Assembly: GCF_040412425.1 (NCBI RefSeq)
Contig: NC_089794.1
Location: 16,016,103-16,080,102 of the forward strand
Origin: Macrobrachium rosenbergii
Taxonomy: Eukaryota > Arthropoda > Malacostraca > Decapoda > Palaemonidae
Direction of reading: 5' to 3'
Length of the DNA stretch: 64,000 bases
Every line of letters begins with the position of its first letter. The first letter of the stretch is position 1. The translations under genes and the position numbers were made by a program. The notes beneath the pieces are model-generated. The model saw nothing but the letters and a program-made list of their open reading frames with translations, had not been told where the DNA came from and searched no databases. This document shows, piece by piece, positions 1 to 11,800 of this stretch.

Positions 1-144
1 GCCGTGTTACTTAGCCGGTGGGCTGCGCATCCCCGGACCCCCAGTGAAAGAAACTCCACCTTTTACTAAATCCTCTCCTATAACACTGCGCATGTGCGAT
101 AGCATTCCTGGATAGCCAGCATTCAAAGACATATTAATTCTGAT

Positions 145-280
145 GTTAATTACAGGTTAATTATGGTCGACCGCCAAAAATAACGGTTAATTATTAATAA
201 GCAACCATAATACTACAGGAAAAGTCAATTTCCAAGGTAGTACCCGATGCAGAGCAACCCCATAGTTCTACCAAAACTTG
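145..280 (+). repeat. Diverged dispersed repeat, copy A (partner at 56651-56788, opposite strand)
   Basis: This starts with GTTAATTACAGGTTAATTA and is followed by GCCAAAAATAA, GCAACCA, CAAGG.AGT and ATAGTTCT.CC blocks. The same blocks occur in the same order on the - strand at 56788-56651. Similarity is partial but collinear over about 135 bp, so it is an old repeat family, not chance. I do not know the family. Confidence 0.55.
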
Positions 281-477
281 AATAGAATAAAAATTACTCT
301 ACGTGCTCTAAATAACCCGAAAAGTAACGTACCTTGTTAATTTCAATCAGTTTGCTTAGTGACATTTTTTCCCATGAAAAGTGACTTTTTATAAGTACTG
401 TACCTAATTGAACCTACTACCACAAAAGGATAGTCTAGGCCAGTCCATGTGCTCAATGTTAAGTGTTATCTCAGGGG

Positions 478-750
478 TTTAGGGTGGGGGTACCTGTCAG
501 GCATAGTGCCCTAATTCAGGTTAGGAAGGCAAGTTCTGGTTAGATCAGGGCACAAAGCTCAAGGAAAGGTTCAGTTTAAGGTTAGATCTTAGCCAGCTCC
601 AGACCACATGTCTGAATGGTAGTTTAGTCCCGCGAATCTGTTTCCAATATTTATTGTTGCCTGGGGGACCAGGGGAAGGGCAAAACCCCCTAGCCAGGTC
701 AGGGCATGGTACCCTAAGTCAGGTTAGGAGGGTAAGGTCTGGTTAGGTCA
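478..750 (+). repeat. Pair of diverged direct repeats rich in GGTTAGG
   Basis: The segment around 490-545 (GGGGTACC..GTCAGGCATAGTG, then TTCAGGTTAGGA, then TCTGGTTAG) recurs at about 690-750 as GTCAGGGCATGG, GTCAGGTTAGGA and TCTGGTTAGGTC. Another GGTTAGGTTAGG run lies at 1077-1093. TTAGG is the arthropod telomere unit, but these short runs are too scattered to be a telomeric array. Confidence 0.45.
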
Positions 751-2718
751 TCACAGAGTGATATCTCATGCCTAACCCTGTCTTCCTACTTAGCATCTGA
801 TCCAGAAAATTATATTTTCAAGTCCAAAATGCAATGATGGTTTAATGTAAAATTTTACTATTTTTGTTAGCAAGTGAGTACCTTCAGAGATAGTGGACCC
901 ACCCTTATATGCCACGGTTCGGGGACCACAGTGGGAAAGCAGTTATTTGGTGGGTGAAAAAGCAAAACAGTTGACATAAAAGGACTTGAATCACATTGAT
1001 AGTTCCCATTCAGATTAAGATTAAGTTTATAGAATGTTTTCAGACTATCATGCACTAGGGTAATGAACTGGTACCCTAGGTTAGGTTAGGTGTGATTGGT
1101 TAGGTTATTTGTTAACGAATTGAACATAGAGCTATGTTCAGCGCATACATTAGAACATAGGAAAATGGTACATATTTAAAAGCCCAAAATGCAATAATGG
1201 TTTAGACTAAAGTAAAATTTTATCCTTGCCCTTCATGTGGATGAGATTCAGACAAATTTGGTTTGTCTTTTGGAAAGAATTGGTTGACCCATTGACGTAT
1301 CCCATTATGCAAAGATAGTACTGTATATGTCTTGGTAGGTTGAATGGTTAATTTGTGATAGATTTTAGTATTTTTTTTTATAGTACCAGTATACTGTATT
1401 AAAGAGACTGAAGAGCAAAACAAAAACTCCAATATTGAGAACTGGTATGGAAGTAAAATAATATCAAAGCAGAAACAAGTGAAAAGATGGGATTTACATG
1501 AACCTGACTCTACTTACAATACCAAGTCCTACCTGGCAGTCGTTCGACTCCCAACCTGTCCTGACCCAAATGCTAGCCAAATGCTTGAGTTATCATACGG
1601 GTAATGGTTTAGCCAAATGTATTTGACAGAAATGAATAACGGACTGTTAAGAATTACGTAAATAACAATAAAAAATCATATTTCACCAGTTTTAGAAATT
1701 TCTTTTGTACACTATTGTTTCTATATAAATTTGAGCACAAAATTATATAAGAAATATTTCAAACTTCTCTTTAAACTCATGACAAAAGAGTGACTAACTA
1801 GTTAAACTGGAAAGAATCTTCTGGAGGCTTTATGGCACCACAGTTGCACATGCATAATACTGCTGAAGGCTCACATAAGAACGAAGAATATTTTGTAGGA
1901 TATTTACCATTTGTAGGTTTGTCTGATATGGTAGGCCTACTGATCAGAGATGCTGCAGCATTTACTGTACCATGAAATTTTAGCAGATGATTTAGATGGT
2001 GCTTGGCCAATTGTAAGTCTTTTAGATTGCAATGTAGGTTAGATACAGGCTGTATGAGTTACCCTAGGTGTTAAAAGAATGTGTTCTTTTTTAATAAAAT
2101 TACTCTCAGCTCAGCCTAGTTTTAGGTTAATTGTAATTTGGTTCTTGGTTTTGAAATGCAATATTATTTGTCAATAATGAGTTTTTGATTTTAGGGCCAG
2201 AGTATTTTTACTTTCAATGTTATTTGTGAGCTTAAAAAAACTAGGTATAATCTAAATTGTAATGAATGTGTTGAAAAGCAGACAGCCTCACAAACTTAGC
2301 CTGCCTGGCTAAGCCCTGTTGTTTACCATGCATGTGTCTGAGGAAATTTAAATAGATAGATTCTGAAATTGTTCTGGGAAATTTTGTGTACGGACTTCTT
2401 TGGAGGAAAGGGTAGCCATAGTCCACAGTACTCAGATAGGTTAGGTAAGTTAAGTAAGCTAGTTAGGGAAAAGGAGGCTAGGCTGTGACCTGTGAAAATT
2501 GTTGCCCTGAGTTTATTTATGAGTGTATGCATATTATTCTCATCTTTGTAATTTAATGTTGCTCATGTTTATCTCTGATATTCAAAACATGTTACTGTGT
2601 ATTATGTGCAATCATAAAGAATTCCAATATGTATGGCAAATAATAATGCACTTTAGATAGTTTTTTATATTTTCTGATTTTTCTTTTATTCGGTACATAG
2701 TTTTTTCCTTAAACAGAA

Positions 2719-2834
2719 ATGAGTCTGCAAGACTTTGTATCGGTGCTGGAAAGCTACCGAGGACGTGAGAAAACCATGCGAACTGTCCAGTTTGGGTTAC
2801 TCCTCATAACACCCTTTACACAGAAAAATACAAG
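2719..2834 (+). CDS. PEX11G: PEX11C coding exon 1
   Basis: Encodes residues 1-38 and two bases of codon 39. It begins two bases after the TTTTTTCCTTAAACAG acceptor and ends at AAG|GTAAAT. It carries the conserved N-terminal amphipathic region of PEX11C proteins. Confidence 0.9.
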
Positions 2835-5800
2835 GTAAATTACAGTTTTTATGTATTTAGCATTACTTTCATAGGTTTATATTTTATAGACATCAGTATT
2901 TTGTTGAAATTGTTTTTACCATGATTTTTGTGCTATATTCATAATCCTTATGAATGGTTTTATTTCAAATTTTCCCTCATCTAGTACAAGGACTCATATA
3001 TACTTTCCAACATACATCGTGGCCCTCTCATCTAGTCAGTGTCCTGCAGCTTCTTTGTACACTAGGGTATATCACTTTTCTAAGCAGTTACTCTCCCTTC
3101 CTACTTCATCATTATCACCATCATCATAAGCATTTTTGACTTCAGCTTTTCCATCGTCAGAACTCTTATCAAATCTAGGTCTCCGCTGATCAGTTTTTCC
3201 ATGGTTTCCTGGTTTTTTTGGCAGGTTCATGCTCTACTACTTCCATGTCTCCCTGCTTTTCTGACTAACTGGCCCTCATACCTTCTTATCATGTGAAAAC
3301 CATCTCAGTATTTAAGACAGTGGTCTTTTTATCACTCGCTGGAAACCACATATCTCCACAGCAACTTCATTCATAATATGATCTGCCCATCACTCTGGCT
3401 ATGAATCTTAACATTCTGTAGTTAAACTTTTTAAAGATTTCCTCCATTTCCTTTGTTAGTGTCGATGTTCCTGCTGCATAGAATAGCGCAGGCCTTTAGT
3501 ATTCATCATAAGTCTTAGCTCTTTCTGCTAAAAAGTAAGTATACCTTAGTTTTACCAGACCACTGAGCTAATTAACAGCTCTTTCTGCTAATGGGATATT
3601 CATATTTACTGCTGTAGTAGTCTAGTAGTATCTTAGTCTCATTGCATTTCATCATGGCTCCTGCTGTGTTGTTCTTTTTACAGCCCGTTAATTCCTAATT
3701 TACTGTCCAGACATCCCAGAGATAATAAGAATCTCTTTATTTTATTAAGACCTGCACATCTATGACAAGTCCTCACTAATCACTAACCCCTTTTTCCCAT
3801 TTGCTCTTTTACAGTGTCTTTCACGGCACCATGTAGATAGCACTTAATGTTTTATTTTTTTTTTTTTATTATACGTCTAGGCCCCAGCAGCATTACTGCA
3901 TGAATACATAAACCTGAACACCATATTTTCACTCTGTGAATAGAAAAAAAGTTACTCTGAGATTGTCCATTCCTCTAGGTCTCATCTCATCTGCTTGTCC
4001 ATTCTTCCATAACTTTAAATTTTAAACATCTAACTTCCCTGGTAGTTATATATATAGCTTAAGTCCCTGACGTCACGGCAGAATTTCAAAAACTCGCGGC
4101 AATCGCCGATCGGTAGTCAGGTGAACCACCTGTGCGCCCTCTACCCAGGTACCTGGAACCATTCCAACTATTCCTCAGATCTTCCCTGCCGCTGTGTCGG
4201 TAACATCGATGGAATTTCGCTCGTAGCCTGTGTTTTTTCGCAACTTATTTTGGTGAAGTACACTTTGGCTTGGCTTTAACCTTGTTCGCTTTTGGATTTT
4301 CTTATAACATATCTATCTTCATCGAGTGTGAAAATGTGTATGGGGATGCAAGCGGCTTGCTAAAGTCTCCTTGGATCCCCACTCAGTATGTCTGAAGAAC
4401 GGGAATGGAAGACCGGCTCAGAAGAGCCAAGAGTACTGTATCTCACTCTTCTTGATATAACCAGGGAATAGTTAATTCTTTTTCCCCTTGCTAACTATCC
4501 TATTGACCCTTCTCCCGTAGTGGTAGTCTCTGAACCCCTACTGAAACAGGTAAGGACCCAACACTTCATGTTTTTGTTGGCGGCCATTCAGACCCTGCCC
4601 CAACAGGTAAAATCCCTCTCAGAAGACAGGGATAATATGTGATCGACAATAAGAGATCTAAAAATAAAAGTGTTAATATGTTGTTAGTGCAAGTGCAGTG
4701 GAGGTGCGGCCGCTCGGTCCTGTTGTGCTCCTAGTCCTGGACCTCTTCCAAGCTCACCAACCCCTGTGAGAAGGAATGTCGAAAGACGAAGGGAGGCGAG
4801 AGGCTTTAGTTACCGAGCGGTCGTCCCCTCGAGCGTACCTGTTGACGCTTCCCAGGACGCTCACCCTCGCCATAGGAAAGGCGAGGTTAAAGTGTTTTTT
4901 TCGTCCACCAGTTGCTGTACGTCAACCGGAGGAAACTTTTGACCGATGTCGCACAGGCGGCCAGTTCTCAAGTAACCTCTAGGTTTGGCGGGACAACGAA
5001 TGTTAGAAGTCTGGGCGCCAGGACTCCAGGAGGAGTCAGGCGTCAAAGCTGGCGCCAGGGCATCGGCGTCGCGCTGGGCGCCCAGGGCGTCCGGGCTTCA
5101 AGCTGGACGCCAGGACGTCAGGCGTCGAGAAACTGGACGCCAGGACATCAAGCGTCAAGAGGCTGGACGCCAGGACTTCGGGCGTCGAGGAGCTGGACGC
5201 CAGGACGTCGGGCTTCAAGAAGCTGGACGCCAGGACGTCAGGCGTCGAGAAACTGGACGCCAGGACATCAAGCGTCAAGAGGCTGGACGCCAGGACTTCG
5301 GGCGTCGAGGAGCTGGACGCCAGGACATCGGGCGTAAAGAAGCTGGACTCCAGGACGTCAAGTGTCGAGAAGTTAGACACCAGGATGTCAGGCGTCATTA
5401 AGCTGGACGCCAAGACATTAAGCTTTAAGAAAATGGATGCCAACACGCCAGGCATCAAGAGACTGGAAAAGGCGTCAAGATGATATTTTGAAAGACGTCT
5501 CTACTTCCGTCTTGAAAATCGGAAAAAGAGAACGATAATATCTTGCATTCTCCTGTGAATCCTATTGTAGAGATTTCCGACGAAGACAATATAAAAGGCC
5601 ATCAGCTTTCATCAGACTTGAAAAGACTTATGAAACGATTTTCGAAATTTTTCCAGAGAAATTTAACCTGACTGCTCCTCATTCCCCACCTTCAGAATTT
5701 ACTCTTGGAGTCTAAGAGGGCAGCATTTACGAAGAATGGATACTTTCGAAGGAGAAACAATGAAAGACAGCCTTTGTTTTTCCTCCAACCAAACTAGCTC

Positions 5801-8800
5801 AAGGTCTAGCTTTTAGTATCAAACTAGAGAATCGTTCACCCTCAAAATACCTGCCCCTTCCCAGGAAGGAAGATGGAATTATTCAACACGACTGACACCG
5901 AATAACTCATATATCTGATGTCGTGTATGGATAAAGGACTTTCGGATATAGTTCCAACGAATCTACTGCATCTTTCTCAGCGGGAATCCTGAAGAAAAAA
6001 GAACCCATCTTTGCTTTGCTCTTTCCTGGCTAATGGGGTCACGTCAATCAAAATCAGAACTGATTTATACCCCTTTTCCTCTCACCTCTTCTCTCAAGAT
6101 TTGGTAAAGAGGACTTTTCATCCTTTGGCCCAGAAAACCACGTAAGATTTAATATCTAAAAAACAGCAAGAAAAGTCCTACCAACGACTTTCATCGCTAA
6201 AAAGAGTAAGGCTGAGGCTAATGTGTTTCAGGTATCTCAGCCCTTTCGTGGTCGGCCCTCCGATAGAGGTTCCTCTAGGGCAGGTAGATGAATGGCAACG
6301 AAAAGAGGCTCTACACTGGGAAGAAAGAGAACCTGCCTTTCTTTTCCTGCAGACTGAGGTAGGAGCCAGACTGTCCAGCCTGAGGAGGCCCCCTATACTA
6401 ACAAGACAATTAGACTTTTCTGCCAAATGCAACAACAGAACAAAGGCAAAGGCTTTATAGCAACAAGTGTCTATGATGTTGCAAAAGGAGACCAGACAGA
6501 GAGTTCAAGATCCGAATTCCCCATGATTCTACATTCGGTTATTCCTGATCCCCAAATGCTTGGGGGGTTAGAGACCGGTGTTAGACGTGATTGCACTCAA
6601 CTTTTCTGTGCAATAAACAAAGGTCGCTATTGAAACGACAAAATCGGTTCTAGCAGCGGTCGGACAGCATGACTGGATGGCCTCACTGGACCTCCAGGAT
6701 GCGTATTTTTTACATCCCCATGCACCCGAACTCCAAGAATTTTCTGAAGTTCGTCCACGGGAAAGGTTTTCCAGTTTCGGTCTCTTTGTTTCAGCCTTAG
6801 CAGACGGGGATGACATCTGGCTCTGGAGTCGAGATCTCTCAAGAGCAAGTTACCCAATATTGAGGGACGTCATGATAAAACTTCATAGACTTCAGGTTGT
6901 AGCCACTGGAGCAGCCCGGAGCTCTTCCCTTCCAGCCCCAGGGGTAGCTTTCCTACTAAGAACAAACGTAGACAGTCCTGTTCAGTCAGGATACCAGGCT
7001 GCAAGAGCGTAACGGACTCTGTGCTGCCTTTAAAGTACATCCTCCTCTTCCTCCTTAGGATTGGTACTCGTCTGCTGAACCCTCTCCACGATCCATTATT
7101 GACTATGAGGAGGAAATAATTGCCGTAGCTGAGACTTCCCAACCTGTCCCCAACAGCAGGAAGCCCCACATATAGCTTTAATATAAAATATGCAGCGGAC
7201 TTTGTCTTCCCTGGTACAAGCGTGACAACCAGGCAAAGAGAAGAAGGATAATAGACGTCCAACTAAAGCTTCTAGACATCCAGAAGTTTAAGACGCTGAA
7301 CATAGTGAATGAAACTCTAGGCGCTGGATGCAGTGGCGTCAAGCATCTAGGAGTGAAACATCATGACGACAAGCGTCAATGAACCCAAGGCGTCAAGCGT
7401 CAAGGCATTGGGCGTCAGGGCGTCAGGCTTCAAGATATTGGAAGTCAAGACGTGGAGGTAGCTCAGGGCGCAAGATGCACTGGCATCAAGCGTCTAACAA
7501 AGATTTTCACAAGGATGATTGCCAATGTAGCAGGTTTTTCTTCACTCGAGAAACATCAGAATCTCCTTGTACTTAGAAGGCTGGTTCCTCAGAGCTCCTT
7601 CCGCACACTCTGCCTGGAGGATCTTCAGACCACGGTTTAGGTATAGAGAAGGAATTAGGTCTACTGATAAACAGATAGAAATCTCAGCTGATCCCATTTC
7701 AAAAGTTTCTATACCTTAGGATGAAGATTCAGAGTCAGGATTTTCGGGATATTCCGTCTATTGCAAGGACGGGACAAGCCTTAAGAAAATTTCAGGACTT
7801 TATAGACAGACATGCTCGGTGAAGGAATAGATGAGTCTGCTGGGGACCCTTTCCTCGCTGATACGGTTGTCTCCTTAGGGAGGTTAATTCTATGCCCGTT
7901 ACAGTTTCATCTAAATCAGAACTGGGACAAGGAAATAGATCTGGAGACCAAGTGCATCCCCATTTCGGAACCAATAAGGACGTATTTACAGTGGTGGAAG
8001 ACCCCGTCAAGCTCCAGGAGGTCCCTTCTCTATATTAGAGGAACCCAGACCTAGTGTTGTTATCCGACACGTCGGACTCAGTATGGGGAGCAACACTAGG
8101 GAAATAACAAGTCTCGGGCTCCTGGTCCAGAGAGCAGGAGAAGTTAAACATCAATTAGAAGGAACTAACTGCAATCCTTCTATCTCTCAGGGTTCGAACA
8201 CAGTGGAGAACAGAGAGGTGCAGGTCAACACCGACAACACGGCAGCGTTGACCTACATCAGCAAATAAAGGGGCACTCACTCCAGGTCTCTATACGAGAC
8301 AACAAGAGAACCGCTTCTCTGGGCAAAAGAGAAGAATGTCAAACTAGTAACCCGCTTTATCCAAGGGGAGAAAAAATGTGAGGGCGAACATTCTGAGCAG
8401 GAAATCAAGTCCTCTCAACAGAATGGACGCTACATCAGGACGTGTGCAGTAGCATGTGGTGACTTTGGGGACGTCCTTGCATAGATCTCTTCGCCACAGC
8501 GCAAACGAAGAGGCTGGAAACTTACTGCTCTCCGTACCAGATCCCGGGCTATACACATAGACGCTTTCCTGGTGGACTGGTCCAACTTGGACGTGTATGC
8601 ATTTCCCTCTTTCAAGATAATACACAGGGTACTGCAAAAAATTTGTTTCACACGAGGGTACCAGATTGACCATTGTGGCCCTTTACTGGCCGACAAAAGA
8701 TTGTTTCACAGAGGTTCTGGAATGGATAGTGGACATCCCGAGGAGCCTACATCAGAGAGTAGGTCTACTCAAACAACCTCACTTGGAAAGATATCACCAA

Positions 8801-11800
8801 AACCCCTAAGCATTACAAGTAACTGCCTTCAGACTATCAAAAAACTTACAAGAGCTACAGGTTTTTTCGAAAGAGGCGGTTGGTGCTATAGAAAGAGTAA
8901 GGAGGTCATCCACCATGAGGGTATACAAATCCAAGTGGGAGATATTTAGAGGATGGTACAAGAGCAACCATGTGTCCTCTTCCAGTACCTCTGTAACTCA
9001 AATTGTGGAATTCTTTCTACACCGTAAGAGGAAGCTTAATTTTTTCCTACCTCTACCATTAAGGGTTATAGGAGCATGATGGCAGCAGTTTTTTAGACAT
9101 AAAAACTTAAACCTATAAAACAATAAGAATCTCCAGGACCTACTCAGATTCTTCGAAACTGCTAAGGAGAGAGTACAGAACTCACCAGCATGGAACCTAG
9201 ACGTGGTCCTGAGGTTCCTCATGGGGAGTAAGCTCGATCCCTTACAGAGAACATTTTTTAAGAAGACCTCATCTTGACAACTCTTTTCTTGTTCAGTTTG
9301 GCCACAGCGAAAAGAGTTAGTGAGATACATGCTCTCAGCGAGAATATGGACTTTAGACAAGACAAGGCAATCTGCTCACTGCAACTAGGATTCCTTGCAA
9401 AAAATGAATACTCATCACAACCCTGACACAGAACGTTCGAGATTCCAAATCTAACGGACATTACAGGGGATAAGGCAGAGAAAGTCATATTCCAGTTAAG
9501 GACTCTAAGGCACTACCTGGACAGGACAAAGGACTTAAGAAGGAATTCAGAAGGGCTTTGGTGCTCAGTCAAAAAGCTCTCTGTACAGGTGTCGAAGAAT
9601 GCTCTGTCTTATTTTATCAGGCAGTTGATAAAAGAAGCTCATATGAAAGGTAGCGATTTGGACATAAGATTCTGAAAGTAAAAATGCACGAGTTCAGGGC
9701 AGTTGCAACCTCTGTAGTACTTAAACAGAACAGGTCCTGGCAGAGTATCTTGGACACGACCTTCTGGAGAAACAAGTCAGTATTTACCTCTCACTGTCTA
9801 AAAACGAGTCCAAACATTATACGAAGACTGCTATACGCTGGGTCCGTTTATAGCATTTACTAGTGGGAGAGGGTAATACCCCTACAATCCCATAAACCAA
9901 TACCCTTTTTTCTTACTTTGGGATGGAGAATTTTTTTATGGTTGTTTGTGAAGACTGGACACAGTCTTCCGCATTCATTGGTTTGAAAGTTCCTTGGAAG
10001 CGCCTGGAACTAGGGTATCGAGAGGAGGTCTAGTCACATAGAGGTTATACACCGGTTGACAGCCCCTAGAGATTTTCAGCCCCTGGGTGGATTGCTGGAT
10101 CTCTTAAGGAATGCAGACATAATGAGGGCGAGTTCATTGAAGTCAGCTTCCTTAATCCAATTCCATAAAACAATACCTTTTGTTCTTGCCTTGGAATGGT
10201 TGAAATTTTATGGTTGTTTGTGACGGAACAAGGGTATTGAAGAGGAGGTCTAGTCACATAGAGGTTATACACCGGTTGACAGCCCCTAGAGATTTTTCAG
10301 CCCCCTGGGTGGATCGCTGGATCTCTTAAGGAATGCAGACATAATGAGGGCGAGTTCATTGAAGTCAGTTTCCTTAATCCAATTCCATAAAACAATACCT
10401 TTTGTTCTTGCCTTGGAATGGTTGAAATTTTATGGTTGTTTGTGAAGATTGGGCACAGTCTTCCACAATCATTGGGATGAAAGTTCCTTGGTAGCGCCGG
10501 AACAAGGGTATTGAGAGGAGGTCTAGTCACATAAAGGTTATACACCGGTTAACAGCCCCTAGAGATTTTCAGCCCCTGGGTGGATCGCTGGATCTCTTAA
10601 GGAATGCAGACATAATGAGAAATATTGAAGTCAGCTTCCTTAACAAGTAGGAACCTAGAGTTGTTTGCAACTTTAATTATAATTCCAACGATGTTAGCTG
10701 TCTCTGACCCTCCACCAAAGGTGTCAATCAGCTATATATATAACTACCAGGAAGTTAGATGTTTAAAAATGTTATTTTCATAATAAAATAAATTTTTGAA
10801 CATACTTACCTGGTAGTTATATATAATTATATTCCCACCCTCCTCCCCTCTAGAGACTAGGGGCATGGAAGATCTGAGGAATAGTTGGAATGGTTCCAGG
10901 TACCTGGGTAGAGGGCGCACAGGTGGTTCACCTGACTACCGATCGGCGATTGCCGCGAGTTTTTGAAATTCTGCCGTGACGTCAGGGACTTAAGCTATAT
11001 ATATAACTACCAGGTAAGTATGTTCAAAAATTTATTTTATTATGAAAATAACATTTCAGTTTTATCCTCTCATTAAAGAAAAGATCTTTTGACCATACCT
11101 CTGAGAGTGAATTAATGATGATGTTCTGCTGTATGATGATAGTAATTGGCCTTCAAAACTGAGATATATTTTGAACTTGAAAGATTGAAATCTTTAATAG
11201 CATTGCTGTAACAAAACTTTTGTGCTGCCCATTGCAATTTTTCACGAATAAGAGTTGAAAATTGGGGCAAAATAATGTTAAAGAAGTAAAGATGTGATGT
11301 TGCTTAGCTAACATTAGTTGGAAATACTACAGTAAGTAGTAATTCTGGAAATGGTCATTTGATGGAGGGTTCTCTCATATAAAAGTAACCAAAAGGTAAG
11401 TGAAATGACTTGGTATTATTTGTGGATGGGATCAAGCTAGGGTTCTGACTGTAAGTCAGTGATTCATAAATTTTTACTTCTCAGTTTCTTATAGCTTAGA
11501 GATCAAGATAGGAATGGCAGTTTATATCAAGCTTGCTCATAACATGGAAAATATTATAATGGACTTCTCTTATTTATGTAGCTGAAAATGTTGTATTTTC
11601 ATCATCATCATCATTTTCCTGCCAGATTTGTCCTCTGCAGTTTAGATGTTTTATGAGTTCATACTGCTCTCTTGTCTGTCTTTTGTTGTTGTTGCCTGAA
11701 TTTATATCCTGTTAGAGTCCTCACATGTACCCTGTCTCCACCAGTGGGAATACATGTTCTTCCTTGTAGTCCCATTAGTCTTCTTTTCTCGACACACACC

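Larger units (their letters stand above)
1..2716. other. Upstream region of the PEX11C-like gene, no coding sequence recognised
   Basis: I see no conserved protein or RNA gene here. The stretch holds diverged repeats, listed separately at 145-280 and 478-750, and a few TTAGG-like motifs. It ends in a pyrimidine-rich tract and AG (2715-2716) just before the PEX11C start codon, which looks like a splice acceptor. The non-coding first exon and promoter of PEX11C should therefore lie in or upstream of this stretch, but I cannot place them. Confidence 0.5.
4018..11053 (+). mobile_element. DIRS1-like tyrosine-recombinase retrotransposon, about 7 kb, decayed, in PEX11C intron 1
   Basis: The boundaries are set by an internal complementary region (10731-10829) that joins the complements of both ends, plus inverted terminal repeats of about 145 bp (4041-4185 and 10867-11012). 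This terminal architecture is the hallmark of DIRS1-type elements, which insert by a tyrosine recombinase and make no target duplication. Inside, in order, are a gag-like start, a GC-rich minisatellite, RT relics, RNase H motifs and recombinase relics, all on the + strand and broken by frameshifts and stops. DIRS1-like elements are established as widespread in decapods. It is transcribed in the same sense as the host gene if co-transcribed. It is likely immobile. Confidence 0.85.

Noticed and set aside
1077..1093. TTAGG runs as an interstitial telomere
   Set aside because: Only two or three units, scattered in a GGTTAGG-rich repeat; too short to be telomeric.
4912..5458. Long open frames on both strands with repeating WTPG or TPDVLASS units
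   Set aside because: The 30-bp repeat unit keeps several frames open at once; the region lies inside a decayed DIRS-like element.
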